Positions 13,701 through 28,700 of a stretch of DNA of 64,000 nucleotides are shown one piece after another. Position 1 is the first letter of the stretch. Each line of letters opens with the position of its first letter. Under the pieces are notes generated by a model. The model worked only from the letters and a program-made list of their open reading frames with translations, made no database searches and had not been told where the DNA came from. The translations under genes and the position numbers were made by a program. Origin of the DNA: Pachyseris speciosa (taxonomy: Eukaryota > Cnidaria > Anthozoa > Scleractinia > Pachyseridae); NCBI GenBank assembly GCA_016490735.1, contig JAEMWC010001505.1, positions 57,501-121,500 of the forward strand. Direction: 5' to 3'.

Positions 13701-16700
13701 AACTGCACACATTCTCTTCACACTGAAATTTTAGCACACCAATGCCGTAGCTTATTCTAAGAGATAGGCCAGAAAATGCACTCACTGATTCGCAATGCGC
13801 ATTTCACAGAAATACTAGAACTATCTATTCAAATGGTATCTTCACTGTAATTGCTATTGCAGCAGACACAAGTACCCATTGGGTACCTATTTGTTTGGAA
13901 TCTTACACCCGCGGTAAAATTTTACGACCGGAAATTCTTCGAATGTCTGTCTCTTTCAATAGCAAAAATAGCATTTCAGGCAATGCTTCTTCTTTGCGTA
14001 ATAAGCAGTCTTCATTTAATAGTGCTAAGTCGTATAAACTAAAATATTAAAAAAACGTTTTGTGCAATTCTAGGAATATGAAATTAAGTTTCTAATTAGA
14101 TATTTAAGGTACATTTCATCGTACACAGAAACGTGCTGTGCCAGCTGTTGACGTAGGAGTGGGAACAGGAATAATAAATGACCTGGCAAAACAGGCAGTC
14201 CAAAAGCAACTGCAGCTCATGGAGGAAGAACAGAAAAAAGTTGGGGAATTTGTCGGCAAAAAGGTACGTTTTTATGTATTGTCTTGTTTTTTTTGGGATC
14301 TCATACCTATCTATTTCTAGGGAACGAGTTAGCAGCAAGAAGAAGTTGATTTTGTCGCATAACTAATGTGACAGGTTCTCAAAGAGTTGTATCCCTTCCT
14401 TAATCTTTTTAAGCGTCCGTTGCTATGGCGACGAGAGTAGTATAGTGTTTGGGGGTTTCAGCACATAAATTAATTTAGGGGGGTGTTTTAGCAAAATGAT
14501 CTCGTATTTTGGAATCTATAGTTATTTTAAAATGCGTGACATTCTCGGAAAAATCACCAAGCGTGACATTCTCGGAAAACAGGGAATGAGTCATCACCTT
14601 TAGCTATTATTTCTCACGTGGAACCATCCGATGGTTACATAATTTTTTGAAGCAATTAAAGATGCAGAAAAAAAATAGCAAAACTGGTGGCCACCAGAAC
14701 CTCTCATGAGGGACTTAATTTGGAATTTGAATCACCACCCATCCCTCATGAGGGGGTTTTTTTTTGTTTTGTTTTTTTTGTATTCCCACCTCCACACCAC
14801 CAGAGCACTATCATTTATGTCTTTCCCACCTCCACTCCGCTCTGGCCCTATCAGACCCTCTTAGGGCCAAGTATTTGTTTATTTGTTTTTTTCACCCTCC
14901 GGATTGAGATTGAACCGGCACTTCTGTCAAGCCTAAGCTCCACTATAGCTCTACCCAACAATCCGACACCATCTCAGGGTGATTTTTTTATTTTTTATTT
15001 TTTATCTATTTTTTTATTTTTTTAAGCCATGGAATAACGGCGGGGGTTTTTCGTTATTCCACCGCCCCCGCTTTTTCCAATCGTTAGATACTCTGTATAC
15101 AAGCCACACTTTATCTATGTAAAAAACCCTTATATTTGCGTTTGTATTTTCATTTTTATGCTTGTGGTACATAAGTGAAATTTTCAAAGGTAAAAAATAA
15201 TACGCATGTGTAAAAAGCGAAAAATCTAGAATCCCCTAAACATAGTGACGTAGTTTGATGACTCATTCGAAAGGGAAACCCCCCGACAAATGTTCCTGTC
15301 ACATATGCTAATTCTTCGGGTAAAGGGTCAGAAAGAGGGCAGTATTTTAAATTAAATATACAACAAAACTCACAATATTATCCTGAACTGGGCAAATCAG
15401 TGGGTTTGAGGCGATAAAAACACCGCAACAGCTAGATTTTATAATGTCCATATGCAAAGCTTGTCACGCCATTATCGTGAATATACCGCTTGTCATCAAA
15501 GCAGCTGAGTGATACTTTATTTATCTCATAACTTCCTAGTTGATGGTTTTGGCTTCTGATTGTTTTCATTCTATGATACATCTGTTTATTATTGAATAGA
15601 GTGTCTTTATAATTTTCATGCTTGATTTTATTTTTGATTATGTTCTTTTTGATTCCTTTTGCTGTTTTTCCTCCTTTTTGGCTGTCTTTCATATAGCTAT
15701 ACATTTTCGATTGTAGACCGATGAATTCACAAATTGGAACTCCTGCAGCCTCATCTTTGAATTTACCAATCACTTTTTTATTCGTCTTATCGAAATATGG
15801 AGAGCATTCTGGGTAGTCGCTGTTGTCAAATTTATTTTGATCCTTCCAGAAATGTCTATAGACGTCTTGGGTTTCAATTTCATAGGTCAATGAGTCAGTG
15901 TCTGTGAAGAGCAGCTTCGCCTTGTTACCGTACTTTTGTTTAATGTAGTTGTAATGGAAATCGTACATCAGTGTCTTGCTTAGATCAAGGATACACATTC
16001 CTACATATGCTGGCCGGTTTAAAGTAAGTGTTTCTTTTATCTTATGAACAGCTACTAGATTTTCATTGAAGATTTTACTGCTAACATATGTCGGTTTAGC
16101 AGCCATTTTCAATAGCTTCTTCTCATCAGTCACCAATCTGACGTCTACTCGCTTTCTGAGGTTTTCCATCGTTTTTCCAAATACACTGTTATTCATGAGT
16201 TTGAAGAAGTCTTTCTCAAAGGCATTTTCAGCGTTAGTTCTTTTCTGAGTGTTGTAATCAATATATTGCCTGAGCCATGCGGACTGATTGAACTCTAGAA
16301 CTCGATGGACTTTAGTTATTTTCAAACCGAGATCAGTATATAATTGGAGGTTCCTATAATGGAGCACGTATTTTTCTTTGTTGCTTAATGTTGGTATCAG
16401 TTTATGTACCAAACCAGTTGATATATTGAATTTGCTAGCTATTTTCTTACAATAATCTGATAGCATGTCCCCAGTCACTTTGACCTTTTCCGGTCCAAGT
16501 GGATAGTCATTGTGAAGATCATGTAACTCTGGGGGGTATTCTAAATCAACTTCAAGTATCAAACCCTTTGCACTATCTTCTTTATAGACAGCCAGGTCTA
16601 AATTATTGATCTGTTTTTGTGTCATCCATCTGAATCCGTCAGTTGGAAGGTATTGGCTCATTGCCCAACCATACAGATTGTTTGCATCAAGATACATGAT

Positions 16701-19700
16701 ATATTTCGAGGGCGCCTTCTCATCATGCTCTTTCATGTATTTATTATTTGCTTTACCGTAACGGTTGGCTATATAGCTGATTCCTCCACGCATACCCTTT
16801 TCAATGAATTGAAACATATCAATATCAACCATAAGCTCTAGTTTAATGTCAGTCATCTTTAACATAGCATCCCAAGATAGCCCTGGAGATGTGAAATAGT
16901 GACACGGGTCCAGTTTGTCGTACTCAAGGCATGTTTTTTGAAGTTTTTAAAATACATCAGCCAGTAGGAGTACATCTGTTTTAAGGTACAGGTCATGATA
17001 ATCGCCCATATTTTTGATTGAGAATGTATTCCACACATTTTGAGCATGCGCATAGTCTTCATCTGATATATGCGTATCACTCAGTATGCTATAGAATTCT
17101 TCTTTTGAGGGCAGCTTCTGATTGAATTGATCGAAACTGTCCATGTAGTCGTAAGGATAAACACCTTTCTGTGCCATCAGATTAAGATCCTTTCCCTTGA
17201 ACTCTTGTGAGGTGTATTTTAAGGTTTCTTTAGGTAGATTGCCTACAAGTTTTTCCAAACTAGAGCTCATGAACTGGAAACTATCAATGAATGTCAAGTG
17301 ATTGCCAAGCATGAAAGCCATATACTTCTCCATGTTATTTGGGATAGCATTGATATTCATTTGACAGTCTTCACCTTTCTTGTTTTTGTAAGTGTGCTTC
17401 TTAACAATGGCTCCAATCTCCTGCATAATAAAATGACTATCATAGCCTCTTAGATTGTGAAATATGACTGGTATCTTTATTTCATCTGGGTTCACTCTGA
17501 GTTTCAGATTACAATCTTGGTGAGCAGAACCTCTGTACTTGCCGGTAATATGACAATGATCTCGAACTCGGATATCTTTGTCAGTGTATTTTTTATCACA
17601 AATGTGACAAACTTTGGCTTTCGGAATTTCTCTTCATCATCTTTAGTCATTTTCAATGGTTTGTCAAAAATTTTTTTTCACAACATTCTTGCAATATTTT
17701 GACTTCCTCCAGCATAGCTTCCATAAATTTGTACACGCCTTTTCACCCCTGTATATTACTGCTGGTTTGCTGTATTTATCATCATAACAACAAACTACTT
17801 TATAGCCGTAGCCACAGTCAGTATGCTTCTGATAAGCCTCTGTATATGATTTATCACTGTTGGTAGTTGGGAACCGTGTATTTTTTTCAGTGATGGCCTC
17901 AAAATCAGCATAGATCACAAATGGTACCTGCTGTTGTTTATGAAAGTTGTTGAATTTCAGTATGTTGTTATCTTTGTTTGGCATTTTTTATTGCTTGTGT
18001 GCCATTTACTTGCATGCAGTTGTCCTTGTGATCATTCAACACCTTTCAGAGCTGAAGCATTGAAGGCAGTGCATACAAAAGTGTTTTCTTTCTTTGTGCT
18101 TTGTTTGATTGTACATAAACGTATTGAAATCTTTGATCAGCACATAATGCTTGTTTTCATTTTCAGTTATTAGAAGCAGATTCAAGCAGTCTTCATATTT
18201 CTCTTTTGAACATATAGTGGATATGGTTGTTTATTCTCATAACCGAAAATATTGATGTTGATCTCATTTTGTTTTTCAATCTTATTGTAATGTTTGGTTG
18301 CCACTGGAAATTCAATTCCTGAATAATCCAATTTGTCAATATACTGTTTGTCTGATTTTTTTAATCCTCTGTGGGTTTTTCTCTTGTGGGTTCAAATGTC
18401 TGATATGAGACCATCTGAAGCATTCACTATCCTCATTTTTCATATTCATCAAACTTTTTTATTCTAAGTTCTACTGGTAGTTTTTATGTATGAAGAACCC
18501 ATCATAGGTCGATATTTCACAACATTAAGATAATGACTATCAACTGAATCAACAGTCCAACCTGAACCTTCAGATACCCAAACTGCAATCTTATTCATTA
18601 TTTGGTCTTTTGACAACTGTAGTGATTCAGTTACTTCCAGATTATTCACAATTGTTTGAGCTACACTGTTGAAATATGCGGTTTTGTATTCTATGCTCCG
18701 TCAGTCGTTTTGCGAATGTTACCTTTAGCGTTTCAACGAATTTGAGACCTTCAATTTCATTCAACAATTTTATAATATTATATGCAACAGCCTTTCTTGT
18801 GTTTTGCAGTTGCGCAAGCGGGTCTTTGTTATTTTTTATACTGATTTCAAAGATTTTTGTGAAACCTTTCAAAGCTTTATCAACTTGCTCTATCTTAGTC
18901 CTTGGTGCAGGCGTTGGTTTCTGAATCACCTGTTTGGTTCTCGGTGCTGGGATCGGTCTCTTTTTCAATTGTTTTATTTCTTCCAACCATTCTTTTGGTG
19001 GTGCTGGTAATCTTTTTCTTCGAAGTGATCAACCAATTCTTTCACAGTTGGTCTTTGTGTTGTTCTCTTCAGTTTTTTATTTCTAGGTGGGGGGGTTGGT
19101 GTGTAATCATCAACTATAACAACCTTTGCTTCTTCTGTTGTGATTCTTAAGCAGTAAATTAATGAGCTGGGATTTGCTCAGTTTTTTCAAACTTTTCTTA
19201 TCCATCTTATATTATAATTAGATAATAATGTATATGTTTTTAAATGATTGCACATAAAAATTATTTTAAAGAATTATTATATAAACTATATTATAATGAG
19301 TAAGATTGAAATTAATGAATGCGTTTACTATATCCACCAGTTTATGATCTGTATGCCTCAAACAAGGATGGATATGTTATTAATATTATCAAGAAAGTGC
19401 CCCATGTTGGTAATAAAACTAATAGAGGGTATATGAAATGTAATGTGAGAAAGCACGGTCAAAATGGGTTTGAAATTATCTAGTCCATCGATTTGTTTGG
19501 GAGTGTTTCAAAGGCCTAATAATGGATGATAAAGTTGTTGACCATCTTAATGAGGTAAAAGATGATAACCGTCTTTGCAATCTACAGCTTTTAACAAATA
19601 CAGAAAATTTAAAGAATCTACACCTAATCGGGATTATTCAAATACCCGAAAAAATACCAAATGTGTGAAAGCGACTAATATTTCAACAAATGAGGTTTTG

Positions 19701-22700
19701 TTTTTTATTTCTAGGTGGGGGGGTTGGTGTGTAATCATCAACTATAACAACCTTTGGCTTCTTCTGTTGTTGATTCTTAAGCAGTAAATTAATGAGCTGG
19801 GATTTGCTCAATTTTTTCAAACTTTTCTTATCCATCTTATATTATAATTAGATAATAATTTATATGTTTTTAAATGATTGCACATAAAAATTATTTTAAA
19901 GAATTATTATATAAACTATATTATAATGAGTAAGATTGAAATTAATGAATGCGTTTACTATATCCACCCAGTTTATGATCTGTATGCCTCAAACAAGGAT
20001 GGATATGTTATTAATATTATCAAGAAAGTGCCCCATGTTGGTAATAAAACTAATAGAGGGTATATGAAATGTAATGTGAGAATGCACGGTCAAAATGGGT
20101 TTAAAAATTATCTAGTCCATCGATTTGTTTGGGAGTGTTTCAAGGCCTAATAATGGATGATAAAGTTGTTGACCATCTTAATGAGGTAAAAGATGATAAC
20201 CGTCTTTGCAATCTACAGCTTTTAACAAATACAGAAAATTTAAAGAAATCTACACCTAATCGGGATTATTCAAATACCCGAAAAAATACCAAATGTGTGA
20301 AAGCGACTAATATTTCAACAAATGAGGTTTTACACTTTAATAGTATATATTGTTGTTCAAAATATCTTCGAATTAATTCAGGCGCTATGAAAAGAGTATG
20401 TGATGGTGATATGTATCATAAATCATCAAAATCAAAAAAGGATGGCCAAATGTATAATTTGAGTATGTTGAAAAAGAAAATATGCCAGACAATTACATAA
20501 AATCAGCTGGAAGACCACAAATGTCTGAAGAAGATAAGAAGAAACATCATTATGAAGCATTAATAAAATGGCTAAACAAAGAGTACAAGTGTCCTAGATG
20601 TGACAAAGTGATGAAAATCGTAACAGACAATATCACAATAAAAAGTGTAAATAATTATTATCCTTTTATGTATATTCTATGTTCTTCCATGTGCTTAGTT
20701 ATTTCATGAATCAAGTCTTCGAAACAGTTGCTCATTATGTATTTACAATTGTTTTTCTCATACTTTTACTTCATCATTATCTGTTTATTGGTGACTATGA
20801 AAATACCTGTTGGTTTTTAAATTCAAGACACAAAGCATTGTATTTTTCAGTTGGATTCATCAGCATTAAATCACATTGTCCAGCCATATATCCTTTCTTA
20901 TAACTTCTGATTCTCATGTTTGGGCTTATTTGATTTTCACCTAGTCCTGCGATCATTAATGCGTCTTCATATTTCCTTCTGATGAATGATACAACACTGC
21001 TATGTAGATCATATTCATTTTTAATTGAAATTATATTATTTTTCATATATTATAATAATTTATTTTTTATTTTTAATTCATTTTCGACCTTTGTTTAAAT
21101 ATAGTCAGGAATAATAATATTCTTGGCTACATAATAGCAAATAACAGATATACTGTAGGTCTCCTTCACATATATGTTAGATAATTTTCTCTTAAAACAA
21201 TTTGTTTTATCCTTGAACGGTATCCAACTGTTAAATTCGTCACTGTAACCCTTCCACTTCACCAATGCTTGTTTTTTCTTATAGTCTCTGCGAATGACTT
21301 TATCAATACGGAATACATCCTGTCTGGCTTTTAATTCAGCTTCATAAAACTCCCTTCAATATCTTCATCGTTGAGATCTTTTAGTTTGTAAGTGATTGGA
21401 TTAGTGTATTGGATTTTATCAACTGTAAACACTTCTTCAGTCCAATTTGGTGTATAGCCCTTGTCGAACACATTCCGTTTATACTTGGATATTCGGACTT
21501 TTATTTTAAATTTTGGTTTCTGTTTTAATGGCTCCATATCACCATACAAATTGAAGTAAACAGTTCCTTCATTCCTCTTATCAGATGCTTCAACGGGTGT
21601 CATCTTTGTGCTTAAATGTTTTGTGTTGTTGTACTGTTTCACTAATTTTGGTAACATGTCTAAATACTGTGTATTACCTTGAACAGTGAACTGCTTCCAC
21701 ATTTTGGACTTCATTGTCCTATTCCATCTTTCAACTACTGATGACTTCTCTTCATTCTCAGTTGAGTACATCTGTACACTATGTTTCTCTAGCAAGTCCT
21801 TCAAGTGTTTGTTGTAAAACTCTTTTCCCTTGTCAACCCATAAATACTGTGGTTTTCTGCCTTCCTTGAATATTGTTTTGAATGCTTCAGTGACAGATTC
21901 ACCTTTCTTATCCTTCAATGGGACAATCCAACCATATTTGCTGAAGACATCAATAACCATAAGAAGATATCGATAACCTTTATTCCATTTACTGAACTGT
22001 TGCATTTCAACTAGATCACTTGCCCATATTTCATCAATTTTATTTACAATCACACGCCGCCGAGTGAAATTTCGTTTTATGGGTGCATGTAATTCATCAG
22101 CTAGTTTTTCTTGCCAGTTTTCTTCACTCGACGGCTTTTTCCGTTTTTTGAAACACCAAGACCTAATTTCTGTTTTTTGTCAATTAAGAATCTGGCTGTT
22201 TGACCCCATTTTGGCATCTCACCATATGGTATTTGATCTAGTGACTCGACCATTGTTCTATCACAATCACCTTTGTCTTTTTTTCATATCATAACAAATA
22301 TCATGGTAAGCTGCTATTTCATCTACTTTATTATATGGTTGGACATTCCATTTTAATACCTCTCCTGTCATGGATCATACTCCAACTGTTCATGAAGGGG
22401 ATTATATGGCCCCATATATTTATACTTTCCAGGTGTCCAACCTGCTTTTGGTTTAGGAAGCTTGCCAATAACCTTATGAATATCAATAGCACCACCGCGA
22501 GTATAATCAATACCCTTGATATCTGTTTTATGGGTTTGTCTCTTGTCAGCACGCTTTGGACGTATTTTTGTACTTAAATCAAATAATGCTTTTTTTCCAA
22601 CTGAACTAATAGCCGGCTTTGCTAGGGAAAGTCCTTTGTCAATCAAATACTGTTGATTTTTTGGATTTCTGAGAGCTTCTGAAGCGTAATATCTTCCAGC

Positions 22701-25700
22701 TTGCAATGCCTTTTTACCAATCATTGGAGCCGCATGACCAAGCAAATCTAATCGAGTTGTTAATAATGTTGATCCTATGCCCGCCCCTTCAGACGGGCTA
22801 ATTAGTTTCCCCGATTTCTGACAAATTTAGTCTTTGTGATTCCACATTCAGCACAAGTACATTTCAACATTGTTCTACCATTTTTTGTCTTTTGATATCT
22901 TTCACTTCCTGGTACACATTCAGTGACTTTCTTCTGTTTAACACAATATGATTTCACCATTATACATATAAGTTAGATATTTTCGAAGTAGTCTATGATG
23001 AATCTGTGATTGACACTTGTGTCTGTGGGATCAAAATCAGCATTATGTATTGTGTTCAGAATCGATTTACCATTCTGTCTCTCAAGAAGATAGTACAAAC
23101 ACCAATATCCACACAATACTGAATCCCTTTCTTGTATCTCATCTCCAGAGTATTCAAGTTGTTTTCCACTTGTAGCCATGTATTTCTGTACTTCTGTTGG
23201 CATCATTAAACCAAATGAGTCAAAGTATTCACAGTATCTATCACCAATTCGATAACAAACCCAATGAGTACCAGGTCCAATTTTGGAATCAAGATTGACT
23301 ATCCCACATTCATTCTTTTTTATTTGTCTCGGCAGATTGTCTCTTGAAAATACTCCTCTAAAATGTTTTATTCCAAGTTGCTTAACCCAATTGATTAAAT
23401 CAAAGTTGGATAAGGGTTTATTTACAAAATGGTTCCTAGTATGGGGATTGAATTGAATGGACTGTTTTTGCCTAGTAGAAGCCTTTTCCCTTTGTCTTTT
23501 TTTTTTCATTCCATGCCTATTGGGTTATCCCATGTACCAAAAACAGGAGGGGATTGCCATGGAATCATAGCATGTTTTCCACCACTTTTATTTTTATTTA
23601 TTGCAATGGAATCTGGAACATGAACTGGTAATGACCGTCTTGGACGGCTGCTTTCAACATGCAATCCTTTTCCAGTTAATTTTCTAATTGCTTCTATGGC
23701 CAAAGGAATTCCAATACTGGCAAGTATTGTTCCAATACCATTTCCAATCTGTGTTTTTGTTGGTTTTATAACAACGTCTCCACCATACTGCATTTTTTGA
23801 ATAATATCTGCCATCTGTCTCGTATTCAATAAATTTCCTACATTCAATAATTGGGATAAATTGGCATTAGGAATAAGAAATCCTCCACTTTGTTTCTTCC
23901 CAATAGTTTATCAACACCGAGACTTGCTAATGAAGAAAGAGCACCTGTAGCCAATGCTGGAGCCGCTTTAGCTACTGCTTTACCTGCATAAGGCAATAGT
24001 CTTGTTCCAAGTGAAAAAAGACTGGACCAAAGAGAGCCTCCTTCTACAACTGCTTTTCTGATTTGATTTTTTGATATCTTAATGTCTGAACCTTTTCCTG
24101 ATCTATTTGATTTGATCAGTTTATTGATTTGTCTCTTAGTCAACATTAGTTGATCATTTCCAGACAATTCACTATGCGTCAACCTTATTGTTACAGGTGA
24201 ATTTGTTGCATAAGCTTTTGCTAGCTTTTGTTTCTGACCTTGTGAAAGTGTCACTCCATGAGGATGATAAGTAGTCATATAATATATGTTTATACTAAAT
24301 TGTATTTAATACAAACAATCATTTAATTTAATTATTTAATTTATTTAATTTATTTAATTTATTTAATTTAATTAATTATTTAATTTACATTGATCTCAGA
24401 ATTAATTTTCCATCAGTCTTTCTCATCTCAATATCCTGCTCATACAGAACCAAAGCATACACACTGTAATCAGCATTTGTTGCCCCACTCAAAGTGTATT
24501 TGAAAGTCAGTTTTGTCATTCCATCTTTGATATCCTGTTTCTGTTTCGTCAAATCAAAATAAATGAAAGGGAATATTGTACCGAAGTTGCCCCTGTTAAG
24601 AAGGGTACTTTCACTGAAATCATTTACAGCTTGAACATATTTCAAAACATCTCTGAATACTCTTGTTGGTTCTGTTGATGGTTTATAATGAACCTCTGGA
24701 TAATCATTACCATTGCCAACCTCAAGATAACAATCAGTCAAAGTTTGGTTATTTGCAACTGAAAAAGGTGTTATAGAGAAATTTATTGGCTGTCTGATCA
24801 GAATCAATTGGCATCATTGATGATGAATACAAAGACATGCCTGGGTTTGTTTATTCCTGTGGAAATACGGAAATTGGCTGTCTGTTGTCTTGTTGAATTG
24901 CCTCTCTCAACCATTTCTCTCATGTAAGTCCACTTTCTGTTGTCAAGATACTTGCTCATGTATAAGGACTTTCCCCAGAATTGAAAATAATACGAGGAAC
25001 AATTAGCTGGAATTTAGTTAGTACCACACGACATTCATCAGTAGCCTGCCAAACCAAATTATCATCACTCTCAAGTGTAATATTCAGCTCTACTTTTGAG
25101 TTAGGCAAAAGTTCATCCCAAAACTTTTGAAAAACCGTATCTGTTCAATGCTAATTCTGCACCTACTTTACCATTTGCATCATTCAACAGTGCTTTACGA
25201 GCTGCGAACCCAGCGTTAAAAGTGGCCACCTGAGCTACCCTGTTATCAGCATTTCTGTTTGCGTCAAGATAGAAAAACTCATTTGTCCCCTGGCTTGCTG
25301 CATAACCTTGCGAATACTCAAGCAAAGATTTGATATTTGTGGCTTGGTTGGCATCTCGGCATTCATAAACATCAATACCATTCATTTTCACATTTATGGT
25401 GTTTATGAGTGCATGAATTCCATTCACGATACCATTTCGATCTGCAGCAGCAATGTCAGCTCCATCTGCAAGCTTTTTTTCAATGAATTCAATATAACAA
25501 CGGGCATTATACCAATCAAATGGTGTAGTCTCTCCACTGTTATCAACAACGAAACGGTAACCTGTTTTCCTCTGATGAGCATCATTTGCTACTACAGTAT
25601 TAAGTGCTGTCTCAAGCTCAAAGACAACATCTTCATATCGTTCGATATATTTTGAGTCGCGATAGTTTGACATATATTATTGTGTTAGATAAAAGTTACT

Positions 25701-28700
25701 TAATTTTACGAGGTCTGCCTCTCTTTCTTTTGATTAAACCACCAGTCTGGCTCACACTCTCAGTTCCACTCCTGTTTCCACTTTTTCTCTTTTTCAAAAG
25801 TTCTATGATTTTGTCACCAGCTTTTTTGCCAGCATGTTCACCAATTGTTGTGGCTGCTTTTTCAGCTGCTTTTTTCCAGCTGTTTTGATAATGTCAGTCA
25901 TGACACCTTCACCATGTTGTTCATATTTTGTAAACTCAAACCGTTTCATATACTATTAGGTTTTATAATTCCACACCTCTCAAGAATAACTCAATATACA
26001 ATCTATCCCGTTTAAATCGACTGGAGCTCTAGAAGAGTCTGTGACATAAAAGCGCATTGAGCTGATTGTATGTGTTGAGACAGGATTCCATGAAAGAAAA
26101 CGAGGTTTGTAAGTGAAAGGTAAACTTCTAACGAGATCTGTGACTGGTATAACTGCGATTGTATTTGTGCTATTTCCATCAACAATGCTATCTATCACCA
26201 TATCACAATTGATATAAATTTCATCTACTCCTCTTGTAATATCAGGTAGATTTGTTCCATATTCTGTGGCTGAAACTAATTTTGAATCGAAACCGATAAG
26301 TTTTCTGAAATCAAGATTTCTCAGATCCACACGATAATTTTCATTGAGTTCAATCAAAATGCGATATGTTGACAAAACGAAATACATATCAATATCTTCA
26401 CAAACTCATTTCTTACACTCATACTGTTGTTACCAGAAAAAATAGACCCACCAAGTAACTGTAAACGTGAAAGCAAGTCACCAACATTATTATAATGAAC
26501 AACACCTGCTCCATATTGTTTTCTCTTTCTCATTCCTTGCCCTTTTTTGTATTTTAAGAAGCTAATACATCTGCAATCGTTTCTCTATATTTCTCTTCAA
26601 AGTTTTCAATTCTTGATCATAAGATTCTTTATCTTCTGGTGTTTTTTGAACTTTTTTTAGGTCCAATCACAAAGGCGATTTCTGCAGCTTTTTTTCTTTT
26701 CTTCAAGAAGTTTTTGTGGGCTGACTTGAGTTAAATCATTTGGTTTCAAAAGCTTGTTATTTTTTAATATAATTCTGTCATTTTTATCGAAATTGTTATC
26801 GATCGCTAATATGTTGGGTGTCCAATCCTTATCTTTATCTTCTTTAGGTGCTTCAATGGCTTTAGGAAGTTCCTCACCCATTACAATTGCTCTGCGATTA
26901 GCTTCAATAACATCATCAAGTCCTTGTGTTAAAGCCTGTTGATTTTGTTTCAACTGTTCAATTACTTTATCCTGTTTTTTGTCTACACTTTCTTTCACAC
27001 TCTTCTGTACATCAATAGAAGGTTTTAGTAATTCTGATGTTGTATCATAAGCATCCTGTTTTCTATTTTCATAAGTCTTGATAACCTCATGAACTTCTCT
27101 AGTTTTATTTCCAGCTTCAATTCCACTTTTAAGAAGCCTTTTCATACGTTCTATATCCATATACAATTGTGTTAGACTAATCTAAACTATTAACATATGG
27201 AAATTCCAAATTATGATATCATTCAGAATTCAAATAATTCATTCAGACAGTTGTATCCGTATATGCCAAAAGATACATTTAGAATGTTATTGGCTGGTAA
27301 TTCTGGATCTGGAAAGACAACATTGTTCATGCATCTGATTATGGAACCGTTGGTCTATTATGATTAGATACATCTTTATGCAAAAAATTTGGATCAAGAC
27401 AAGTACAAATATCTTCGGAAAGTAATGGATGAAATAAGCAGTCACATTGGATATCCTGCCTTGGTTTGCAGTCAAGAAGAGATATTGCCAGTTGAACAAA
27501 TAAAAGACACAGATTTGCAGCGATTGTTTGTTTTTGATGATTTTGTGACTGATAAAAACAAGATCAAATCATAAGCTATTTCATTCAAGGGAGACACAAA
27601 AACTGTTCTGTCATATATCTCACACAATCATTCTATGGCTGTCCAAAATCAATCAGACTCAATTGCAGTCACTTCTGCATTTATGATTATGACATTGAAA
27701 ACAAAAAAATTAGTAATGTAGCAGACCAACTTCTAACAAAGATGCTGTTAATATGAGATACGTCAACGATGCTGTTTTATCATTGAAGGAACACGTGTTA
27801 ATCCATTTAAATTCTTCTTGAAGATATATCAAAAACAACTATTCTTAGAAATGCGAATAATCTACAATTAGAAGACTATAATAAAAGCCCATACAATATC
27901 AATAAAAAATCATTGTCTTTGTGATTCCTGCTGCTGGTCTTACAACTGTTCTTCGTTTTAATCTGACACAATTGGAAGTTTCAAAGTACACTTTAGTTGT
28001 TGAGTTTTTATACAGATGGTAATCCAGATAATGCAACAGTTGATGATGAAAAGATTAGATAAAAAGAGCCTTTCCAAAAACTCAATCTTGTTGATGGTTA
28101 TCTCAAAAGAATATTTCTTCCTTGAAAAAACAAGTCATGGTTCCACATCAATGGAGTTATTGTTGATTTCACCATATTACAAAATAATAAAAACATTATG
28201 TTATAGTTTTATGGTGTTTATGGATTTTCTAATATCATTTTATCACATATTCATGCACCCAGCTTATGAAATTGAAAATGGTAATGTTGCTTTGGCGGTG
28301 AAATTGACATGAAAAATAATAGAATCATGAACCTTAATGACATTCCATCAGACCCATGATGCTGTCAACAGAAACTATGTGAACATCAATTTTTTGATGT
28401 ATATGGAACCAATAAAATGTCTGCAAACCTTGATGTTGATGACCATAAAATTATAAATCTTACGGCTCCAACTGATGATAAAGATGCTGCTAACAAAAAA
28501 TATGTTGATGATCATACCCCAAATATTGACATGTCTCCATATGTAAAAAAAGATGGAAGTGTTGCAATGACTGGTAATCTGAGCATGAGTGGCAACAGAA
28601 TCAGTGGTATACCATTCCCTAGTTCATCATCTCGAGTTAGTACTTATGATGCGGTTAATTTAGGTTACGTTTAAACAAAATATGCGAAGAATCAGGACAA

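Larger units (their letters stand above)
19073..20331. repeat. Tandem duplication of polB 5' end plus HNH start (about 630-bp period)
   Basis: Units 19073-19700 and 19701-20331 each contain the first codons of polB (minus), the divergent promoter region and the first two thirds of the HNH gene (plus). They differ by single-base indels. The junction joins HNH sequence directly to polB sequence at a short T-run. Confidence 0.93.
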
